Shown here piece after piece: positions 52,594-57,327 of a DNA stretch of 57,327 nucleotides. Under the pieces are notes generated by a model. The model searched no databases, was not told where the DNA came from, and saw only the letters and a program-made list of their open reading frames with translations. The translations under genes were made by a program, and so were the position numbers. Numbering within the stretch: position 1 is the first letter of the stretch; each line of letters starts with the position of its first letter. Source of the DNA: Prevotella sp. UBA2809 (GTDB lineage Bacteria > Bacteroidota > Bacteroidia > Bacteroidales > Bacteroidaceae); NCBI GenBank assembly GCA_002351725.1, contig DEHD01000003.1, forward strand, positions 12,388 through 69,714. The letters run 5' to 3'.

Positions 52594-54708
52594 TTATTTC
52601 TCCATTAACCAATATTCCATATGCTTTTTGGTGCGGCGGCTCTTGAAGTTGAATTGGATGTCGTTCAGCGTGTTGCCAATCTTCTTGAAGGGCGTTTCTG
52701 GATCGTAGTTGGGATAACGATTAGTTAGTACAGCGCTGATTTCTGCCAGACTCCACCACTTGCCTGATTTCGGATCTGCCGGCTGTTGGAAGGTCTCGCC
52801 AATCATTTCAACCAAATCGCTCAAGTGCTGATAAGGCTCGTTCTCTGCTATCAGCGTCTTGATTTCATCGTCGTTCAGCCAGAATCGCTCACCACTATAA
52901 AAAAGGTATAAGGCTTGGGCAAAGAGTTGCTCATGGTAGAGGTTGTCCTCGAAGTTGATGTTGCCATTAACTCCAACACATACGAATCGTCGACTTCCTG
53001 TTGGGTCAACAAGCGGCTTAAGCTGGTTGGTGGTACCAATAAACGAGGTATAGCGGCGATAGAGTTTGATGGTCTTGCCGTATGGTGGACGGAACTTGAC
53101 ATCGCTCGACGACAATAGATATTTCAGCACAATCTGCTGAGAGTTGGTGGTCTTGTCGAACTCATCGATATTAATGAGCGCAAAGCTGGTCAGGGCGATG
53201 TTCAAGTCGAATTCGTTCTTGAAGTTCAGTTTGTCATTGTAATAATCACGAAGCTCTGGAGGCAGGATAATCTTGCAGAATCGTGTTTTACCACAGCCTT
53301 GTCTGCCTATCAGTAGCGGCGTTAATGCATTGCCAGTCAGCTGTTTATCGCTTTCGCGCCATTGTGCTACCATGCCAGTCAGCCAGAACTTTAAGTATTT
53401 GGGCCAATGTGGTTGAGAGGTTGGTACGCGAGCGGCAAGTTCTGAGATATAATCATGCCCATCCCATTCGGGCAGCTTGTCGAGCCAGGTGTTTATTGGG
53501 TCGTACTGTTCGATGCGGGTGGAGTCGATAAAACGATTTACGTTTCTGTCCCATCCCTTAAGTCCTAACTCTGTGGCGCGTAATGTCATGTCGTTGCGAA
53601 CCTCCTCTGTAAGAGGCTTGAAGCGTTGATCGTCGCTGAACTTCTCGCGATATTCGGCTACACCAGTCAGCAGGTTTTTGCGCATGTCGAAATTGGAGCT
53701 CAGAAATATTTCAGTCTTCATTGCTTGGATGGTTTCCTCTGGCACGCTTCTTAGTGGATGAATCTTGTGCTTTTCGCGAAAATCCTCCTGCTCTAGAACG
53801 CTGTAAACGCATTGGAAAATCTTCTCTACTAACTGCTTGTCGCGATTCAGTACTGGATGCAGCAAAGTTAAACCCTTGGCGTGGGCTTGGGGAATGCCTT
53901 GGTCTAAACACATCGCTGCTATTTGCATCAGCAGCGTAGCCTCTTTGTTTTCGTCGGGCAACTCGAAGTAGTGCCCCATTACGGTATCAACAATGAAGGT
54001 CCAGTTGAGGTGATAGGTGCGGGTAACGGTGCGACCTGGCATCAGATGATCCTCCTCGCGACTAATCACAACAGGCTGAGGCAAGTCGTGATTCTCTGTG
54101 TCGGCATAGAATGGTCGTGCCTCAGCATTGAACCACATCTCTGGATCGGCGCTCATATAGATGGTACGATCCAATCGAGGCTCCAAGAACTCGATATCAA
54201 AACCAAACTGATTCTGATAAGCCCTTCGTGCCGTATTATATAGATTGATGTGGAATTGTTTGATGGCGGTTTGGCTTGTTGGCAAACCGTCTCCAAACAA
54301 CTGGCCTCGGCATACAATCTTTACGCTCCTACCTGATCCACCAAGAAAACACATCAGGGTTTCTGGCAACTTCTTTGCCAATTCCCTCACCTCAACGGCC
54401 TTTTCGTATGTCTGAAGGTCGTTCACCTCCAGCACCACTAAGCTATTATAGCTTATCATCGCCCATTTACCTTTGCGCTTCATGTAGTCAGCTGCAAAGC
54501 AGATTCTTGGCAACTTGATGCCCTCTTCTAACTGGGTAGATATCTGTCCGTCGGCCAAACGATGTGGATTCATCAGATGATACAACTCGCGGGTATGTGT
54601 TACGGTGTGCTTAAATACGCCGTTTTTGATGGCTGCCGCCAAATCTGCGAGTTCTATACGGTTTATAACCTCTTTTGTACCTGCTTTTTTAAGTAATGTA
54701 ATATTCAT
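52594..54708 (-). CDS. BT4734/VirE-N plus VapE-type primase-helicase-like protein
   Basis: 704 residues from the ATG at 54708 (MNITLLKKAGTKEVINRIEL). The N-terminal part (about 1-200) matches the BT4734/VirE N-terminal type, a primase-like region (RICFAADYMKRKGKW, FLGGSGRSVKIVCRG). The VapE-type SF3-like ATPase occupies about 370-600: Walker A LIGRQGCGKTRFC, then FALINIDEFDKT and SFIGTTNQ. A DUF3874-like winged-helix end (WWSLAEISAVLTNRYP) follows. Such proteins lie in phages, satellites and integrative elements, and in many Bacteroidetes genomes next to HU-like genes, as here. Replication of an element is the likely ancestral role. It has a perfect promoter. Confidence 0.88.
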   Translation of the reverse strand: MNITLLKKAGTKEVINRIELADLAAAIKNGVFKHTVTHTRELYHLMNPHRLADGQISTQLEEGIKLPRICFAADYMKRKGKWAMISYNSLVVLEVNDLQTYEKAVEVRELAKKLPETLMCFLGGSGRSVKIVCRGQLFGDGLPTSQTAIKQFHINLYNTARRAYQNQFGFDIEFLEPRLDRTIYMSADPEMWFNAEARPFYADTENHDLPQPVVISREEDHLMPGRTVTRTYHLNWTFIVDTVMGHYFELPDENKEATLLMQIAAMCLDQGIPQAHAKGLTLLHPVLNRDKQLVEKIFQCVYSVLEQEDFREKHKIHPLRSVPEETIQAMKTEIFLSSNFDMRKNLLTGVAEYREKFSDDQRFKPLTEEVRNDMTLRATELGLKGWDRNVNRFIDSTRIEQYDPINTWLDKLPEWDGHDYISELAARVPTSQPHWPKYLKFWLTGMVAQWRESDKQLTGNALTPLLIGRQGCGKTRFCKIILPPELRDYYNDKLNFKNEFDLNIALTSFALINIDEFDKTTNSQQIVLKYLLSSSDVKFRPPYGKTIKLYRRYTSFIGTTNQLKPLVDPTGSRRFVCVGVNGNINFEDNLYHEQLFAQALYLFYSGERFWLNDDEIKTLIAENEPYQHLSDLVEMIGETFQQPADPKSGKWWSLAEISAVLTNRYPNYDPETPFKKIGNTLNDIQFNFKSRRTKKHMEYWLMEK

Positions 54709-54737
54709 ATAATCTTCTTGTTTACGGTTTGGACTTG

Positions 54738-54768
54738 CAAAGGTACAACAAAGATATTTAAACACAAA
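54738..54768 (-). promoter_or_regulatory. Promoter of the VapE-type gene
   Basis: On the minus strand, TTTG (54765-54768), a 19-nt spacer and TACCTTTG (54738-54745). The ATG is 29 nt beyond the -7 box. Confidence 0.75.
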
Positions 54769-54994
54769 ATCTTTCTCTGCTAAATATTATTAATTTACAT
54801 ACATACCTACACCATGTTTCTCAAAATCCCTATAAATAATGCAATTTTGCTTTATTTTGTCTATACCTAAACTACACCTTACATACACTTTATATACACT
54901 TGAACTACACCTTATCTACATCTATATTGTCCGATGGTGTAGTTGCAGATTCGTATACATGCATTAGCATTCGTTACTATTATGGGGCGTTCTG

Positions 54995-55012
54995 AAATTC
55001 TCTAGAGAATTT
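54995..55012. promoter_or_regulatory. 18-bp perfect palindrome, copy 1
   Basis: AAATTCTCTAGAGAATTT, identical to the copy at 55060-55077, 65 bp away. A two-fold symmetric site of this length suggests binding by a dimeric protein. Confidence 0.8.
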
Positions 55013-55059
55013 TCTGCTGGATAACGTACTAGCAATTACTGATAGGCAAGGAATCGGTA

Positions 55060-55077
55060 AAATTCTCTAGAGAATTT
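55060..55077. promoter_or_regulatory. 18-bp perfect palindrome, copy 2
   Basis: Same 18 bases as copy 1. Flanking bases differ, so the match is limited to the palindrome itself. Confidence 0.8.
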
Positions 55078-55330
55078 GTCTGTTAGTTTTAAGCTAAATA
55101 CTTGTATCTAGCAGATTCCATTTTGTCTGCATCACTATTGAGTGCCAAAATGTAGATGGGGTGTATGTAAGATGTAGGTTAAGTGTATGATGGGTGTATG
55201 TGACGAGATTTATAAACGTCTGTTATTCAGTATTATATACAGTATTGGTGTATGTGTGTATGTTGTTTTTCCTATTCTTTGAAATGATTTTGCATAGAAT
55301 TGTTTGAATTTTATATTTTCATCGTATTTC

Positions 55331-55361
55331 TTTGTAATTCTCTAGAAAATGTGTACATTTG
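55331..55361 (+). promoter_or_regulatory. Promoter of the HU-like gene with an embedded operator
   Basis: TTTG (55331-55334), a 19-nt spacer and TACATTTG (55354-55361) match the consensus. The spacer holds AATTCTCTAGAAAAT (55336-55350), one base off the core of the two palindromes upstream. A protein bound here would block the polymerase, so this is a likely repressor site. Confidence 0.75.
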
Positions 55362-55385
55362 CACTATAATCAATCAAAACGTATT

Positions 55386-55784
55386 ATGAAGTACAGAATC
55401 AAGAAGGAAACCAAGCCAACCCTGCCTACCTATGGCAAATATAAGGCAGTGGCTGTTCATTATCAGACTGTTGAGAGCAAACAGATTGTCAATGAAACGG
55501 CTCAGCGCATGGGCACCCATCCAGCCAATGTCCGCGGTATTCTTGTTAGTCTGGCCGAGGTCATTAACAACCATCTGCGTGAGGGTGATCGTGTGCGTTT
55601 GGAAGATTGGGGGATGATGAAACTCGAGATAGAAAGCGAAAAGGTTGACAATCTCAAGGATTTCAAAGCCAAGAAGCATATCCGAGGTGTCCGACTCCAT
55701 TTCCTTCCAGAAAGTTACGAAGGCACTCAACCCCTTTACCAAGGCATCACCTTCGAGAAGGACAAAACGTACAATGAGGAATAG
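55386..55784 (+). CDS. HU-like DNA-binding protein (HU-HIG type)
   Basis: 132 residues from the ATG at 55386. It has the HU/IHF fold layout: QIVNETAQRMGTHPANVRGI helices, LAEVINNHLREGDRVRLEDW and GMMKLEIESEKV arm region, then a longer C-terminal stretch ending in an acidic tail (KDKTYNEE). This extended type is common in Bacteroidetes beside VapE/BT4734 genes. It probably bends DNA and may bind the palindromes in its own promoter; that is inference. The AlbA_2 gene follows after 20 nt. Confidence 0.85.
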   Translation: MKYRIKKETKPTLPTYGKYKAVAVHYQTVESKQIVNETAQRMGTHPANVRGILVSLAEVINNHLREGDRVRLEDWGMMKLEIESEKVDNLKDFKAKKHIRGVRLHFLPESYEGTQPLYQGITFEKDKTYNEE

Positions 55785-55804
55785 CCTAACAAGTATAAAC
55801 TCAA

Positions 55805-56431
55805 ATGGACGACAAACGTTACATACAGAGCCTTATTAACGAAGGCGAGCACCAACAACAGGACTTTAAATATCGTGTTTCTGATGCGATGAAATTGGCC
55901 AAGTCGGTATCGGCATTTGCCAATACTGATGGTGGACGACTGTTGATAGGTGTTCGCGACGATGGACACATGTCGGGCGTGAGAGATGAAGAGGAGATTT
56001 ATATGATGCATCAAGCGGCTTATCGCTATTGCCGCCCGCAAGCTAGCATCAAGTTTGATACTTATCATGTTGAGGGTCGAACCATCGTTATCGCTACCGT
56101 TCCGCCTTCAGATAAACGACCTATCTGCGCTATCGACGACGAAGGTCGTAAACGTGCCTATATCCGTATTGCTGATGAGAACATCGTGGCTTCACCTGTT
56201 CATATTGCTATCTGGCGAGAATCTCAAAAGCCACAAGGCGCCATGATGACCTATACAGACACCGTCCGCAAACTTATCGATACCTTGCAGGCTCAACAGC
56301 TTACCCTTAACCAAGTTGTCCGCCTCTCAAAAATCCACCGTCATAAAGTTATCGCCCTTCTGGCCCACCTCATCCGCTTTCGCGTAGCCCAATGGGAGTA
56401 CTCCAACCAGCAGTTTTTGTTTGGCGTATAA
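55805..56431 (+). CDS. AlbA_2 (Schlafen-like) domain protein with C-terminal winged-helix-like part
   Basis: 208 residues. The AlbA_2 domain (about 1-125) reads GEHQQQDFKYRVSDAMKLAK, then SVSAFANTDGGRLLIGVRDD and GRKRAYIRIADENIVA, the usual ordered motifs. The rest (about 145-205; LTLNQVVRLSKIHRHKVIAL) looks like a helix-turn-helix. AlbA_2 proteins bind nucleic acid, and many act as regulators or in defence; a longer ATPase or HATPase_c part is absent here. It is in one run with the HU-like gene. A DNA- or RNA-binding regulator is likely. Confidence 0.82.
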   Translation: MDDKRYIQSLINEGEHQQQDFKYRVSDAMKLAKSVSAFANTDGGRLLIGVRDDGHMSGVRDEEEIYMMHQAAYRYCRPQASIKFDTYHVEGRTIVIATVPPSDKRPICAIDDEGRKRAYIRIADENIVASPVHIAIWRESQKPQGAMMTYTDTVRKLIDTLQAQQLTLNQVVRLSKIHRHKVIALLAHLIRFRVAQWEYSNQQFLFGV

Positions 56432-56469
56432 TTATAGTTAAATAATCTCCTCGTTTCAACATTATTTCT

Positions 56470-56549
56470 TATCTTTGCATTCAGTATGAAAATATGTGTT
56501 TTTTGTTCAGCAAATCAGCAGATTGATCCAGAGTTCTTTACGATGACAG
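56470..56549 (+). repeat. Right copy of the 80-bp direct repeat (start of the intact LOG gene)
   Basis: Begins with the TATCTTTG box and ends in codon 22 of the LOG gene. It matches 52322-52401 at 70 of 80 bases, same orientation, 4148 bp away. Confidence 0.8.
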
Positions 56550-57016
56550 AGGAACTTGGCAGATGGGCAGCAGAAAATGGTCACAGCATTGTATATGGTG
56601 GTGTGAACCAAGGTTTAATGGAGTGTGTGGCTAAGGCTACTAAAGAGGCAGGCGGGCACACCATTGGCGTAGTGCCGATGAAGGTAGAGGAGTCTGGTCG
56701 TACCAGCGACTATGTGGATGTGGAGATTCCTTGCGACAACCTGACTGACCGTAAGCAGTTGATGATGGACCAGAGCGATGCGTTTATCGCCCTGCCTGGC
56801 GGTATCGGCACGCTCGACGAGGTGTTTACCGTAGCGGCATCGGCCACCATCGGCTATCACCACAAGCCTGTTATCCTTTATAACATGAAAGGCTTCTGGA
56901 ATCAGCTGATAGCCTTGATGAACGATCTGCAGGCCCGCGGCATGATTCGCGGCGAGTGGAGCGATTATATTAGAATCGCCAATTCGTTAGAAGAAATCAA
57001 GCAAATAATCCCATGA
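56486..57016 (+). CDS. LOG-family Rossmann-fold nucleotide phosphoribohydrolase-like protein
   Basis: 176 residues, full length for the TIGR00730/LOG family: MKICVFCSANQQIDPEFFTM, HSIVYGGVNQGLMECVAKAT, and the hallmark ALPGGIGTLDEVFTV (PGGxGTxxE) with a preceding MMDQSDAF. Characterised members cleave ribose 5'-phosphate from nucleoside 5'-monophosphates, including cytokinin precursors; the bacterial housekeeping substrate is less clear. The ATG lies 8 nt after the -7 box, so the leader is very short. A truncated copy of its start lies at 52322-52439. Confidence 0.92.
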   Translation: MKICVFCSANQQIDPEFFTMTEELGRWAAENGHSIVYGGVNQGLMECVAKATKEAGGHTIGVVPMKVEESGRTSDYVDVEIPCDNLTDRKQLMMDQSDAFIALPGGIGTLDEVFTVAASATIGYHHKPVILYNMKGFWNQLIALMNDLQARGMIRGEWSDYIRIANSLEEIKQIIP

Positions 57017-57130
57017 TGGTTTCTTCTCCAACATGTCACCATTGCGATAGTGGTTGGCTGGCTGGTTAATTTGCTGACCATTGATGGTCAGACTGACAAA
57101 TAATGAAATAATTAACGCTATTTGTTTCAT
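56987..57130 (-). pseudogene. Truncated secreted-protein start, 47 codons
   Basis: The minus frame reads MKQIALIISLFVSLTINGQQ (signal peptide) then INQPANHYRNGDMLEKKPSW and stops. The HYRNGDxLEK stretch resembles the start of mature exported Bacteroidetes proteins of several hundred residues, so this is probably a broken gene start. It overlaps the end of the LOG gene by 30 nt, convergently, and its ATG overlaps the stop of the RHS-type fragment (ATGA). Confidence 0.55.
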
Positions 57131-57327
57131 ATCAACTCTATGTAACTACACTTTGTACAGCACCCGTGGCCCCTTTGATCCCTGCCCACATCCACCTTCT
57201 GGTAGGTCTGCCCCAGGCCGTTGTCGTAGTCCACATGGTCAAGGCTTGCCGTGCCGCTGGCATTGGTCATGGTGCGCGACAAGACGTAGCTGTAGCTGGA
57301 AGACAGGTTGGCAGGCAGCGATGAAAC
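57127..57327 (-). pseudogene. RHS/DUF6443-type fragment running off the window edge
   Basis: The minus frame is open from base 57327: SSLPANLSSSYSYVLSRTMT, then NASGTASLDHVDYDNGLGQT and YQKVDVG, a typical N-terminal DUF6443/RHS-family stretch. After YQKVDVG the residues (RDQRGHGCCTKCSY) no longer fit; the next frame reads GIKGATGAVQSVVT, which suggests a frameshift or breakpoint near 57170. No start is visible because the gene begins beyond the window. RHS-type proteins are often polymorphic toxins or surface proteins; this one looks broken. Confidence 0.6.

Larger units (their letters stand above)
54800..55330. repeat. Repeat-rich intergenic region between the VapE-type and HU-like genes
   Basis: No gene is visible. 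AACTACACCTTA occurs at 54870-54881 and 54903-54914 and its core is inverted (GGTGTAGTT) at 54936-54944: each 33 bp from the last. On the other side GGGTGTATGT occurs at 55159-55168 and 55192-55201, again 33 bp apart. CTTACATACAC (54878-54888) has its exact inverse at 55161-55171. The TACAC/GTGTA words mirror each other about a centre near 55020, where two palindromes lie. The organisation resembles iterons of a replication origin or a cooperative operator. Confidence 0.7.

Overview
The window looks like a chromosome segment from a Prevotella-type member of the Bacteroidales. Evidence: promoters of the Bacteroidetes form TTTG-N19/20-TAnnTTTG, clustered GH43/GH3/CE1 plant-glycan enzymes, BACON and PEGA domain proteins, a giant BspA-like repeat protein, lipoproteins with DUF4369 domains, and a BT4734/VapE plus HU-like gene pair. 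Names are from reading the translations; no database search was possible.

Layout. 1-5.2 kb (+): end of an unidentified secreted protein, then three GH43 enzymes in one run, probably attacking arabinan/arabinoxylan. 5.3-10.1 kb (-): purL with a split chromate-type transporter pair behind it. 10.2-21.0 kb (+): a cell-surface cluster of a PEGA/beta-barrel protein, a BACON lipoprotein and a 2499-residue BspA-like protein with six repeat modules and MBG-type domains. 21.1-25.8 kb (-): M1 peptidase, RluA-type pseudouridine synthase, pyridoxamine kinase. 25.9-30.2 kb (+): UPF1-like helicase, acetyltransferase-like protein, MgtC-like membrane protein, small secreted protein. 30.2-39.1 kb (-): PepD dipeptidase, exported HAD phosphatase, a GH3-CE1-CE1 glycan operon, and a thioredoxin-fold lipoprotein lacking its cysteines. 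39.2-47.1 kb (+): pnp, a structured leader, rplM-rpsI-rpsB-tsf, a PfkB kinase and a flavodiiron protein. 47.2-52.2 kb (-): DEAD-box helicase, exported flavodoxin, a lysozyme-fold-like secreted protein and a coiled-coil secreted protein.

52.3-57.3 kb is the most unusual part. A gene module (VapE-type primase/helicase, HU-like protein, AlbA_2 protein) lies between a truncated copy of the start of a LOG-family gene and the complete LOG gene. The two copies are direct repeats of 80 bp at 70/80 identity, promoter box included. Next to the left copy is a decayed Abi_2 gene. The 677-bp gap between the start codons of the VapE and HU-like genes holds two identical 18-bp palindromes, a third degenerate copy exactly between the -33 and -7 boxes of the HU-like gene, and repeats with 33-bp spacing. 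This reads as a small integrated or decayed mobile module with its own regulatory or replication-like DNA. No integrase or transposase is visible, so mobility is inference. Decayed RHS-type sequence follows at the right edge.

Other unexplained structure: a folded RNA region ahead of rplM, and a G-rich repeat family that occurs as a 24-nt inverted repeat between rpsI and rpsB and also inside the rluA-type gene. No tRNA, rRNA or CRISPR array was seen.
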